The notes beneath the pieces are model-generated. The model searched no databases, was not told the origin of the DNA, and saw only the letters and a program-made list of their open reading frames with translations. From Leptodactylus fallax (Eukaryota > Chordata > Amphibia > Anura > Leptodactylidae), in assembly GCA_947044405.1 (NCBI GenBank), contig CAMRHE010000133.1, positions 4,668,501 through 4,732,500 on the forward strand: a stretch of DNA of 64,000 bases, in the 5' to 3' direction. The translations under genes were made by a program, and so were the position numbers. This document shows positions 11,504-23,400 of the stretch, piece by piece (position 1 is the first letter of the stretch; each line of letters opens with the position of its first letter).

Positions 11504-12400
11504 AGTGAATAACAGAATGGAATCAGTTATAGAGAAACCATTAAAAGCCTATGAATTAAGCATCACAAAGGGGAAGATTGAAGCGCTTTCTACCCTGAAT
11601 ACTTTGCTTGATACTTTGATGACTCAACTCGGTGCTAAGTGTTGGTATGACGGTTATATAAAAATAAAAGCAATTATCTTGTCATCCTCGCAGCGAGATG
11701 GTTTGGACTGAAGGCGTATCGAGCGTATCAATGGGCATTGGTGGCAATGAGGAAAATGTATTTTCCATCAACATATAAGTTTGTTTTATTGTCCTCTGTG
11801 TTTGGAGAGTTCTCAGTTTATTCAATTAATATGAAAAAAATAAATCCAAACTTTTTCAATTCAACATTTCAGTAAAAAAAGGCCGGAAATGCTACTTTGA
11901 GGTCACAAGAGCTGAGCTCCAAGGGGCAGACAGTATTGTAGTCAAGTGGTTCTGGTCACCACAGGCTTCAGCTGCGGCCTAGTAGAGGGTCGTACTGCAA
12001 ACGGGTTATCTGTGAAATAATCTATCCATAGAAATCCAAAGAAAAGGCCACGTCCTGGATAATTTTGACCTTTGACATTACCTCATCTTAGCGATGGTCA
12101 TTGGATATCTGTTGAAAGGGTTGTCCGTCTCTTCAACACGTGTAAAACTACAAGCCCCATACGGGTATATTTTCTACCTTAAAAGTGTTCCCTATCGGGG
12201 AGAGAACGACCCCCAATCTGTTTTAAAAGGTCTCTGATTTTGTAGGCCGCAGACCTGTGGCCTATAAAAGAAAATTAAATCTTCGGCTCACCATATTCAT
12301 ATGCCAATTAGTTCCATAGAAAATTTATCATAGGATGCAGAGAAAACTCTCCGGACTTCGTTGGAGCAGAATGTTAGGAAAATGGAAAATAAAAGGTTCC
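11504..12400. other. Intergenic, nothing recognised
   Basis: No convincing ORF. A GAAAGGGTTGTCC phrase at 12115 resembles the TTAA-MITE ends found elsewhere, but no partner end was found. Confidence 0.4.
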
Positions 12401-12609
12401 AGCATGCAGAAATTTAAATAAAATATAACTTTTAATTCATATAAAATTTTAAAAAAAGTAACAACAGTTACATGCGAAGAGGATCCGTAACCAAGTCTAC
12501 GCGTTTCAGGGCGTCTAGCCCCTTAGCCATGTCACACAACTAGAACATCCCTATTTTTTTTATAGCCAAGTTTACTTCTTCCTGACACATCTGCCATGTA
12601 TCCCATAAT

Positions 12610-13290
12610 GGTGCCATTAAAAAATAAAAATGTAGCCTGCAAAAAACAAGCTTTACAGGGCTACATCAATGGACAAATCTAAAAAAGTTATGGCTTTATG
12701 AATATGTAGAAAATATATGAATAAATAATAAGAAAAACTAAAACAATAGTTGCTTCTTTAAAGGGTTAAGCTGTAAATTCAGCACGAAGAGACACGGGAT
12801 TGCTTAGCATTACTCCATTGACGTGCAGATACGAGAATCATGTTTACACAGACCACATGAGAGTAATGAAATATCAACCGCAGCCTCCTTGTCTCTTATT
12901 AATGTCATGGACAGTATACTGTAGTATTGATCATTATCAGCAACACAAACTGTTACACAGACATGGCTGACTATAGAGTGTATACATGCTGGAAAAGTTA
13001 CTGAACTGCAATACCAGGCACAACCCAAGGATAAGGATGGCGCTGTTTGTAGAACCCTGACTATCCTCTTTAACCCCTTCCCGTTCTGTGGCGTACTATT
13101 ATCTCGTGCTGAGCCTCCTCCTGCCACCCCTTAGATCCTCCGCAATGAGATTGCAACAGCCTCCTGGCTGCCTAGCCCTATTGCACATAGGAAGCCTATG
13201 TATGATGTACTGCAATACAATGTATTTCAGACACAGTACATTGTGCTGGGGAACAGCAGATCCCAGGTTCAACCCCTTGTGGGACAGGAA

Positions 13291-13327
<37 letters not shown>

Positions 13328-14015
13328 AAGTATAATAAATAAATATATAATAAAAAGACCCGCCTTTTAATTTACAAAAAAAACACATAATGTAAACAAA
13401 ATAAAATAAACAAACATATCACGTATCCCCATGTGCGTATAAGCCCCCACTATCCAAAAATAGTGATATTTATCCTGTACGGTGAATGCCATAAAAAATA
13501 ATATACTGCATTGCTCAAACTAATGTATTATGGTTACCTTGCTTCCCCACAAATATAGCAATAAAAAGTCATCAAAAAGTCATACATACCAAACATTGGG
13601 ATCCAAAAAAAAGTACAACTTGCCCCGCAAATAAAGAGCCCTGACTGTCAACAAAACAGTAAAAAAGTTATAGGCATCAGAATACGGTGACAAAAGGAAA
13701 ATTAGTTATTTGCGAAAAATGACATTTTAGTAGAAAATGTAGTAAAACCTAATAAAAATCCATATAAATCTGGTATCACCGTTATTTTAATGAGCCACCG
13801 GACAAAGCTGTCATGTCATTATTAATGCAGCGTGAACGCAAAAAATTATGATAGAATTGTGGGGTTTTAACACGGACCCCCCAAAAACGCTAACAAAAGT
13901 TAAAACATTATATGTACTCCAAAATGGTACCGAATCAAAGTACAACTCATCACACAAAGAATAAGCCCTGACATAGCTATGTTTCGACAGATAAACCAAA
14001 AAAAGTTATGAATTC
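12610..14015. repeat. Dispersed A-rich repeat with a recurring module
   Basis: A module reading GTACAAC then AATAAGCCCTGAC, a short spacer and AAAAAAGTTATG occurs at about 13610-13688 and again at about 13935-14010. A diverged form lies at about 12620-12700. The block from 13075 starts with AACCCCTTCCCG and has a 28-base A-run at 13297. I recognise the phrasing as typical of a high-copy amphibian repeat but cannot assign a family. GGTTCAACCCC at 13267 resembles a Pol III B box, with no A box at a proper distance. Confidence 0.5.
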
Positions 14016-14067
14016 CAAATAAACCGCCCACCAAACATGGGGATTACTCACGTTGCCTTAGTGTTAA

Positions 14068-14339
14068 TGGGGTTGTCCTACTAACAAGCCTTATCCCCTA
14101 TTATAGGGGCTGAGTATCTGTATATAAGGCTGCAATTCCGTGCAGACACCACTATGCAGTGGACGGGGCTGCTGCTATAACTGGTATAGGAGCGGTGCTG
14201 CACGCACTGCCATCCACTAACAGATTTTGGTGCCCGGGGGGCTGCTAACACAGCTGATCTGTGCAGGGTCCGGGAGTTGGATCCTAAAAAATCATATACT
14301 GATGACCTATCCTATTTTTCATAGGGCCGAAAAACCCCT
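14068..14339. mobile_element. TTAA-flanked MITE, 272 bp
   Basis: TTAA at 14064-14067 and 14340-14343 bracket ends that are rough inverses (TGGGGTTGTCC and CGAAAAACCCCT). The interior has CTATTATAGGGG and CATAGGGCCG. TTAA duplication with GGGG-rich ends fits Kolobok-like non-autonomous elements; piggyBac also uses TTAA, so the superfamily is an inference. Confidence 0.6.
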
Positions 14340-14343
14340 TTAA

Positions 14344-15554
14344 GAAGCGCAAATCTTAGTAAAATCACAAAAACCTCATGCATGGCCCTGTGGCGTGTCG
14401 GTGCGACAGGAACTGAGTTATTTGCACTTATCTGATGTTATTTTGATGCGAATTTGCATGTTATTGCTTTAAGTGGAACAAACCATTGGGGCATAAGTAA
14501 GCTAATGGTACAGCCCTCAATGTAGGTTATTCTAGTTATGGCAAAGAGACAGAAGGGGGGATTTATTAAGACTGGCATAGTGAACGCCGGTCTTCATAGC
14601 AATGCTGCGGGGAGAGAATGTGCTCAGTGTCATAGCTGGCAAAGAAGAAAAAGTCAGCAAAAACGAACTTGCACAGAAAATGTCCAACTTGTTATACCTT
14701 GTGCGTCAGAAGCTTCATGTTACGCCTCGACACCCTGAGCGGCCGCACAAATCCGTTTTTACAGAAAATTCCCTGTTATTGGGTTTGTAGCTGAATATTG
14801 TTCTTTAAATTATTTACTAGGGACAAATCATCAATAATGTAACGGCAGCTCCAAACCTGTTACATGAGCCGGAGAGTACAAAGGATTTTATGGATCACAG
14901 CCCCGAGGATTCTGATCCTACAAATTGTATTCATTGTGTCTAGGAGATGCAATACACAGTACAGGGGGCAAAGGTCTTAAGAACATGACCCTATCATGGC
15001 TTCATATGAGCTATATTTCCCTAGAAATCCCTGAGGACTAAGTGTGCAGGCTGAGGGGGGATCTGATTTTTTTTAATGGAGTGCACTCGGATGACATCCA
15101 AGTGCCTTCAGTCCTCCACTGATTTCAATGGGGGGTTCCATTCTGTTCGGATTTCACGAAGCTGTATAGTTATCAGAATGGAGAATGGAGCATCAGACAT
15201 CCCCTTGGACTGCACACTCAGTCCTGTATATGGGGTCCAAGTCCCCAAAGAAAGCAGTTATTTTTTTTTTTTTAGAAATCTTCAGTACATTGTGCCATTC
15301 CTCTGTAATTCTTCCTGGAAATCTGGAAGCTAGCATTCTCTTTGTCATCCCTATGCAGTTTGCCTCTGTCCAGTTAGCACTGTATTAGATTGTGTAGGGG
15401 AATGGCACAGTTGTCAATTTGGTTATACATATCCAGGAGGGATAACAGGCAAAGTTGTAAGACACGATGCTCCAGAATTGCTCTGCCTGAAATTAAAGGT
15501 GTATTCCACCAACTCTTAACTCATTACCTATGCATAGGATAGGTGATAAGCAGA
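14344..15554. other. Intergenic, nothing recognised
   Basis: Short ORFs without family features. A T-run lies near 15258. No gene is supported. Confidence 0.4.
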
Positions 15555-15710
15555 AGCCCTGGGCCTCAATGCAAAATCTGTAATGGGTCCCCTACCTACG
15601 TTGTGCCATTTAGAATAGTGGTATATTTTATGTAGCAGAGGAATCTTTGGGGCCCCTTAGGGTCCAGGGCCCGGTAGTGACTGCAACGCAACCATGTAGT
15701 GGGGCCCCCT
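15555..15710 (-). repeat. hAT-like repeat fragment A
   Basis: Its reverse complement matches 60496-60645 over about 150 bp, including CACTACC, GGCCCCAAAG, TACATAAAATATACCACTAT and a GGCACAA block. The 60496 copy begins AGGGCGTAGCTATAGG, a hAT-type end. Confidence 0.65.
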
Positions 15711-16194
15711 GCGGTCAGATACCTATCCTATGGTGGTCGCTCATACAGTATCACCCAGAAAACTTCCATATGCACATTCTTTACATATTAAATAGCAGAA
15801 AAAAGGCTCAGCCGCCCCAAACACAATTCACTAAGTAAATATTACAGATATGGTGCGATATTTGATTTTCAGATATGTCCACCATATTCTGCTGAAATCT
15901 GCATTGTGAGAATAAAACAAACAGTGCCCTGCGAGTTCTTCAGCACTGGGATGTGTGCCAGACAACGGGAGAGGAGGAGTACGCAGAGATCAGCGGCGCA
16001 TCTGCCTGAATCCAAAACTACGCACAGGGAGAAGTCATGTTATCTATAAGGCATTAGGCAAGGAAAAGGAACGCGTCAGCAAAAAGTGCAAGAACATAGA
16101 GAAGACGTAAGGAAGCCCTCAGGTCACGTTCTAGGAATTCTTAAAAAACTATATTGGCAATACATTTGCGCATGTTTGTAGACTATCACTAGTT

Positions 16195-16369
16195 CTATCT
16201 ATCTATGTAATATATATACTGTCTCTCTCATCTATCTACAGTATCTATGTAATATAGCTATCTACTCTATCTCTCTATCTATATAATTACTGTATCTACA
16301 TATCTGACATCTATCTATAAACTATATAATATCTATCATCTATCAATCTACTCTATCATCTATCTAGAG

Positions 16370-16422
<53 letters not shown>

Positions 16423-16461
16423 CATATCTATCTCATATCTATCTCATATCTATCCAACCTC

Positions 16462-16493
<32 letters not shown>

Positions 16494-16525
16494 GTCTATC
16501 TGATATATATCTATCTATCTAAAAA
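16195..16525 (+). repeat. (ATCT)n microsatellite
   Basis: Long ATCT runs interrupted by CATATC and by GTAATATA segments. Confidence 0.95.
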
Positions 16526-16637
16526 TACAAAAATGCAGCAGCACCCTTACACAGCACTAGGACATATAAAGAAAAAGGATGTAAACTGCATCACTGCCAT
16601 TATCGGCACATAAAGATATATATCTATATATACATAT

Positions 16638-17074
16638 TGTGAGTATGTGAACCCAGAGGGCGCTGTTGAGCGACCCAGGCCAGCCCTGAAAAGGCCCTCA
16701 TCCACACCTTTGGGTGGGGGCGTAACTCTAGAAGGCTGGAGTCTCCTGCAGGAAGCAGGAAATGGTGGATCCAGCAAAAGGCAGACAGGGCAGTCTGTCC
16801 CCAGAGGCCTGGGGTCCAGAGAGGACTTACAGAGACTAAGTCAAGCTTCTTATTGCCCCAGACGCTAGTTAGGGGCTCAAGGAGTGAGTTAGTGCCCTAA
16901 CTGTGGCCTAGGTTTTTTGTTGTTTTGTTATGTTGCATGTAAGCTGAATAAAGCCCGTTTATTTTACACTTGGACCGTCTGAACGCCATCTCTCCGGCGC
17001 CCAGTACCACGAACCATCGCTGTCCGGACCAGGAGTCTGCCGCCATTTGAAATTAATTCCCCCAAGTTGTCGCA
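16638..17074 (+). mobile_element. Probable solo LTR, 437 bp
   Basis: Starts TGTGAGTATG and ends GTTGTCGCA, giving the canonical TG...CA. ATAT flanks both sides (16634-16637 and 17075-17078), although low-complexity AT sequence weakens that as a target duplication. A polyadenylation signal AATAAA lies at 16947-16952, followed by a CG-containing segment like an R-U5 region. No internal retroelement coding sequence is adjacent, so a solo LTR is the best reading. Confidence 0.55.
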
Positions 17075-17304
17075 ATATATATAGGTCTATGGACTAAATA
17101 CAGTATATAAATTTGAGGTTCTTGGTTATACATATTTGATCGAACAGGACCTGCCCCGACAAGGCGACCTCATTCAGATGGGACCCTACACTAAATAAAC
17201 AGACCTCTCTTAGGCCTAGAACAGGTTTACAGTGTGAACACAGAGCAAGTAGGATCCACAGCCATACATCAGAGCCATACCACACTGTAGACCTGTTCTG
17301 GGTC

Positions 17305-17568
17305 CTATCTATCTATCTCTCTATCTATCTCATATCTATTTATCTATCATTCTCCTATCTATCTATCTATCTATCTCCTATCTATCTATCTATCTCTATC
17401 ATCATATCTATCTATCTATCTATCTATCTCATATCTATCTATCTATCTATCTATCTCATATCTATCTATCTATCTCATATCTATCTATCTCATATCTATT
17501 TATCTATCTATCTCCTATCTATCTATCTCATATCTATCTATCTATCTCCTATCTATCTATCTATCTCA

Positions 17569-17601
<33 letters not shown>

Positions 17602-17664
17602 CATATCTATCTATCTCATATCTATTTATCTATCTATCTATCTATCTCCTATCTATCTATCTCA

Positions 17665-17701
<37 letters not shown>

Positions 17702-17725
17702 CATATCTATCTATCTATCTATCTC

Positions 17726-17761
<36 letters not shown>

Positions 17762-17815
17762 GTATCTATCTATCTCATATCTATCTATCTATCTATCTAT
17801 GTATCTATCTATCTC

Positions 17816-17879
<64 letters not shown>

Positions 17880-17887
17880 ATATCTCA

Positions 17888-17918
<31 letters not shown>

Positions 17919-17962
17919 GTATCTATCTATCTATCTCATATCTATCTATCTATCTATCTATC
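17305..17962 (+). repeat. (ATCT)n microsatellite, long
   Basis: About 650 bp of ATCT units with periodic CATATC and CCTATC variants. The variants recur in blocks, suggesting block duplication. The 71-codon ORF is an artefact. Confidence 0.95.
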
Positions 17963-18740
17963 CCACCTAGTGTAAATTAGGACTATAGTTCTCCCCCAGG
18001 CAGGGGGCTCTTTGACCAATAGTGCCATATTCTCCACTTATTATTACTGCCATAATGATCTCTTACCATGTGGCTATACACTACCAGCTCATCTCTCCGC
18101 AGAGCACCGGGGGACACGTCTGTGGCATTCATGTCATTATACAGGATTATTGCTTTGTGTTCCTACATGTGTACATGAGTAGTTTTCTTGCCTGTGGGGG
18201 TGGGGGCTAAATATTAAATTCTTCCAGTGCAATATTACTATAATATCCGCACTGGATATGACCTACTAAGGGGCCATAGACCGGAAGGAAAGATTATATG
18301 ATTCCTCAAGATTTGTCCCACTTGTCTGAACCTTGGAGAATTCGTTATTGTTTTCTAACCTACCGTAAATGGGTCACTATATGTGCCCCCCTTCCTTCTA
18401 TTTAGTTAATGTGGCAGGTTCATACTATCAAGAACACAGAAGAACGTGGAGAGCTCGGAGACTGTCAAGGTGACATCTTATCAACAACAGTATTTGGCAA
18501 ATTTCTGTCTTCTTAGAACTGCCCTTGTGAATGGTAAGTGCTCCTAAAGCATATACACTGTACCTAAGTGCAGGACCTGGTCCAGATGAATGTTGGTCCT
18601 TAGGCAATAGTCATGATGGGCCCCATGTCTAATATAAAGCTAGCTTGACAAGCAATTGCCATGGACGACCTCAAGCCCTGTAGGAATTGGCATCTGTCCA
18701 GGTTAGCTTGGCTCTGTCTGGAACCAACAACTTGTACTTC
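17963..18740. other. Intergenic, nothing recognised
   Basis: No ORF of interest and no repeat boundary identified. Confidence 0.4.
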
Positions 18741-19062
18741 AGAGCCCAGAGTATAATTGGTGGAGGCCCAGGGGAGGTGAAAAAAATAAAAACCATTCAT
18801 ACTCCCCTTCCCTCACGTCTTATGGGACTCATTGCAGTGTCTGTTGCTTTCCTGGTGATGTCATGATGCTTGACGTGCCCATGTGACTGCTGAGGCCCAA
18901 TAACAGGCCTCAGCGGTGATCCCAGCCCATGACTTCACTGAGGAGAACAAGAGAGAGCGCTGGGCACTGTGAGGAGGCCCAAAAGAGGTAACGGAAGGTG
19001 AGTATGAATGTTTGTTTATTTTTTACACCTCCCCTGGACCTTCGCCTATTATACTATACCTA
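18741..19062. repeat. Hairpin/foldback dispersed repeat, copy 3
   Basis: Left arm CCCAGAGTATAATTGGTGGA followed by an A-rich tract is mirrored on the right by GTTTATTTTTTACACCTCCC and CTATTATACTAT. The centre contains TGATGTCATGATG and a GGCCTCAG motif as in copies 1 and 6. The hairpin loops are eroded. Confidence 0.65.
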
Positions 19063-19084
19063 TTATTATAAGTTGTCTGCAGGT

Positions 19085-19390
19085 TGTGTTACTGATTCAC
19101 GACAATGCACCGGCTCACAAGTCTCGCAAATCATAAATTGCTATCAGAGAATGTGGCTTCATGGAGCTCCACCATCCACCCTACAGTCCAGACCTGGCTC
19201 CCAGCCATTACTTTCTCTTTGGTAACCTGAAGAAATTTCTGCGTGGACAAGGATTTCCTGATGACAATAGAGGCGGTAACAGCGTCCTGCAGCAGCAAGA
19301 AGTCTCCTCCTATTATCAAGGTATCCAATCACTGGAGGCGACGAGGAATAAGTGTATTGAAATCAAGGTGGATTATATTGGATTCCATGA
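19085..19390 (+). pseudogene. Mariner-type transposase fragment, decayed
   Basis: Translation in one frame shows VLLIHDNAPAHKSRKS, then a stop, then YSPDLAPSHYFLFGNLKKFL, then QEVSSYYQGIQSLE and NKCIEIKVDYI. These match the C-terminal catalytic part of mariner transposases, where HDNAPAH and SPDLAPxDY carry the second and third catalytic acids. In this copy the third position reads SHY instead of the usual SDY. At least one stop and short deletions are present, and neither the N-terminal half nor terminal repeats are nearby. It is a dead fragment. Confidence 0.85.
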
Positions 19391-19479
19391 GGTGACTTGA
19401 GGCAATGGCCTCAGGCGGCGCCTCATAGAGTAAACTGGGAGGGGGGCATTCTTTTTCTAATCGGACGCTACGTATTGTA

Positions 19480-19965
19480 TTATTGCATATACTGTGGCCA
19501 TATACTGTGTGGGGGCCAAGAAAAGAGGGTCATATATTGGGGGCAAAAATGGCATCATACTGTGGGGGTGAAAATAAAAGGGGATCATATACTGAGGGGA
19601 TAAAAAAGGGGTCATATATTGTGGGGTGCAAAAATGGCGTCATACTGTGGGGGTACAAATAAAAGGGGGTCATATACTGAGGGGGCAAAAAAGGGGTCAT
19701 ATATTGTGTGGCAGCAAAAAATTGGGTCATATACTGTGGGGGACCTAAAAAGATGGTCATATATTGGGGGCAACAAATTGGGTCATATATTGGGGAGAGG
19801 GCCAAAAAAAGGGGTCAACTACTGTGTGCATATTTTTTTTTTTTTGGGCTGGGGGGGTGTCTTTCTATAATTTCCCTCAGGCAACAGAAAAGCTAGATTC
19901 ACCCCTAGATACAAGGGGGCATGAAATTTTAGGGGGCATTATACAGTGTGGGGGCACAAAAAAGA
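19480..19965 (+). repeat. Degenerate tandem repeat, GGGTCATATACTGTGGGGGC type
   Basis: About a dozen irregular units of 27-33 bp combining GGGTCATATA, TTGTGGGGG and an A-rich CAAAAAAG step. ORFs on both strands are repeat artefacts. Confidence 0.8.
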
Positions 19966-20215
19966 CTGGATAGGATTAGGCAGGGTCAAAGAGGGCATAA
20001 GCGGGACTAGAAGCGTGGCTTTTTCCACACATATTTGCCACAACAAAAATCTGTACGTGGAACAGATTTTGTCAATCTTTTTGTCATCTGAAAGTTGGGA
20101 GGTATGTGCAAATATGTGATATGGTATAGGAGGGGGCTATTGGACTACCCCTCTACAATTTTTGGTGGTCGTCTCAATACAAAAGCTGCAGTCTAGGCGT
20201 GACACAAACTGATCT

Positions 20216-20234
20216 TCAGGAAAGGATCATTTCT
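20216..20234. repeat. 19-bp target-site duplication of the LINE, 3' side
   Basis: TCAGGAAAGGATCATTTCT, identical to 27391-27409. Confidence 0.95.
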
Positions 20235-20416
20235 TTTTTTTAAACTGTAATTTTTATTAAAATATTTTTGAAAATGACAGAGATCAAATAAAGAACATAC
20301 AATTCGTTAAGTCTACAAAAATAAAAATAACAACACAAAAATAGAATTTGGGGAATACACAAAAACAGACAAAGGGAAGGAACAATGAGGAAAGAAACAA
20401 AGCCGGGGGTCAGATT

Positions 20417-23400
20417 TCAGAGACCTTGCGTGGCACAGTAGGTATCCCAGTGGGACCAAACCGCTTCAAATGCCTCCACCGTATGGTTAAGGGAAGCAGT
20501 CAGATACTCCAGACTGCGTATATCCTTCAGTCGGGCTACCAATTCTGGGATTGTTGGGGGAAGGGCTTCTCTCCAATGGCGAGCTATAAGTGTTTTAGCC
20601 GCAGTACACAAGTAAAGGAATAATTTCGATGTATTTTTACCAAGACCCTTTGGAGGGAGTGTGAAGAATATCGCCTCGCCCAGCCGCCTGGTACGCCTGC
20701 GATCAAACTTCTTTCTTAACCTCTCACTCACACACCGTGAGTAGACCGGGTCATAGGATATAACGAACGAGCGATATAAATTTTATATGTTTAATAACCC
20801 AAGCGGGTCGGTATGGATTAATAGCATATACAGAAATATACAATATTAATATGATCAAGCATAAACATACAAGCAAAAGGGCAATGATACAATACACCAA
20901 AATAAAAGGAAATAAAGATTAGAAAAAATACCTGAGCACACAGCTTTGTCCTAGCTGTCTCTCTTCCATGCTCAACACAATAGACTCTTAGTCCGTTTCT
21001 CTAGGCCACAGCAGAATTTTGGGCCTAGGGCGCAAGCTTAAGCAAGTTGCATAAAACAATCCTTCTACATGCTGTCCAGAACTAGGCCCTCAAAGCATTC
21101 CTCAGTAGGGCAGGCCCTCTCATCTTCTCCCAGATCAGAGCTCCTTACTGCCTCTTTGCTGAATGACCCCAGAATCCAGGTCTGACCACAGCATATGGCT
21201 AGTGCTCCACCCACCCCTTGCACCCAGGCCACCCCCCTTCTCCCACCTTTGCAGAACCCTCGGAGAGATGGTTGAAGTTAAGGCTTGCTATCCCCCATCC
21301 CATCTGGCCAGGGATAATAAAAGTGCCTGGCTATAGCAAGCCATCTCCAATGAACACACATAAAACCAGTGAAGCCTATCGTCCAGCAATGTGGACTCAA
21401 CTAAAGCACCGCATTCCAAGTGGGGGAAGGACTGACCTAAGCAAGTAAAACACACTTCCAAGAAAGATATAAAACTGAGGGTCGGTTCATCACAGGGAGA
21501 TTCAGCAAATAAACCATGGGGTCCAAGGGAACACCCTGGAGAAAGAGAATATTAGTCAGCCTCCCAACCTCAGTCCAAAAAGGGCGGACCAGGGGGCACT
21601 CCCAGAATATATGGTACAATGTTCCTGGTGTTGCCTGACATTGCCAGCAACTAGAAGGAATAGTGGGGTTGAGAGTATGCAGTAGAGCTGGAGTATGATA
21701 CCAGTGCATGAGTATCTTGTATTGCGTTTACCTGAACGTTACACAGGAAGAGGATTTAGCTGCTCGGGACCAAATAACCTGCCACTGGCTGTGTGAGATG
21801 TGCTCGCTCGCCCAGGGCTCCAGACCACCGGGTCATATATCTGTGGACCACCGGGGCCTGCCCCCCCTGAGAGGACAAAAGCCCATAAATATTAGAAATC
21901 AGGCCTCTAGTAGAGGTGCCCGCCCGACAAAGTCGTTCAAAAGCTGAAGGGAGGGAGACCCGGGTGGATCCAAATTGGGAGACGACAAAATGAACTATTT
22001 GCTGATAGTGGAACCACTCTGAGGTAGGCAAGTGCTGTGTAGAGGTGAGGTAATCGAAGGGCCTGAGCTCCAAGGACGACGGGTCGACCAAATCCGCTAT
22101 GTGGAATAAACCCAGCTTGCTCCAGGGCTTGACCATAGCAGCAGTGAGTTCGCTTGGGAGACGTGCATTATATAAAAAGGAGATCATAGACGAGTGCAAG
22201 GAGGCCAATCGAAACAACTTAGAACAGGTGTTCCAAATAGTCCGAGTAAATCCGATAGGGCCAAGCAGCGGGGACGTGGGCAGGGGGGGGGGGGAGGAGG
22301 ACCACAAAAATGCGTTGGGGTGTACAGGAGCCAGCCAAAGCTTCTCTATCTCCACCCATTTCGTATGTGCCTGGGACGTCGCCCAGAACGGAATACTACG
22401 CAAATGGGCAGCCCAATAATAGTGCAATATGTGTGGGACCCCCAGTCCCCCCTTCGACCTACCCGCCAGCATCACCGATCGGGGGGATGCGATGGCGTTT
22501 GCCATTCCATATAAATTGGAATATTGCCTTCTGCAGGGATCTCAATTCAAATCTGGGGACTGCCACTGGAAGGGTTTCAAAAAAATAAAGAAGTTTCGGG
22601 AGGAGGGTCATCTTGACCGCAGTTATACGGCCTATAAGAGAAATATGAAGTGGGCGCCATTTATCTAGAAGAGAACGGAGCTCATGAAACAGATGAGGAT
22701 AATTGGCCGTGTAAAGCGTGTGGTAAGAAGAAAACTGAACACCCAAATAGCGTAGGGAGCGGTCTCTCCGTTGTAAGTCAAAGTTAGACTTGAGCAACTG
22801 CAAGGCCTCGCTTGTGATATTTAGGGGCAGGGCTTCCATCTTACTAGGGTTAACATTATATCCCGATAGGTCTCCGTAATCCTTTAAAACACGGAGAAGG
22901 TTTGGAAGGGAGGTATGGGGTTTAGTGAGAGTCAACAGGACATCATCTGCGAATAAACTAACCTTAAATTCTCTATCCCTCACAAATACCCCAGAGACAT
23001 CTGGGGCAGATCTAATTTGAGCTGCCAGGGGTTCAATACATAGTGCAAATATTAGTGGAGATAAGGGGCATCCCTGACGGGTTCCATTACAGATGGACAA
23101 GGGAAGGGAGGAAGCATTAGGGAGCTTAACAACTGCTGAGGGGTGAGAGTAAAGAGCCCTTATAGCCGTGAGGAAGGCCCCCGAGAACCCGTAACTTTCA
23201 AGAGTGGCCGTCATAAACGACCAATCAAGGCGTTCGAAGGCCTTCTCAGCGTCTAGACTTAGAAGCAAAGTGGGGGTAGAGTGACAGTTGGCTACATCAA
23301 TCAAGTCCGCTGCCCTTCTAGTGTTATCTCCCCCCTTCTAGTGTTATCTCCCACCTGGTCTTTGTGGATGAGAGACGGAAGCCAAAGGCCAAGCCTGTTT

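Noticed and set aside
13250..13290. tRNA or SINE suggested by GGTTCAACCCC followed by an A-run
   Set aside because: No A box at the right distance and no cloverleaf can be drawn; the sequence lies within a larger dispersed repeat.
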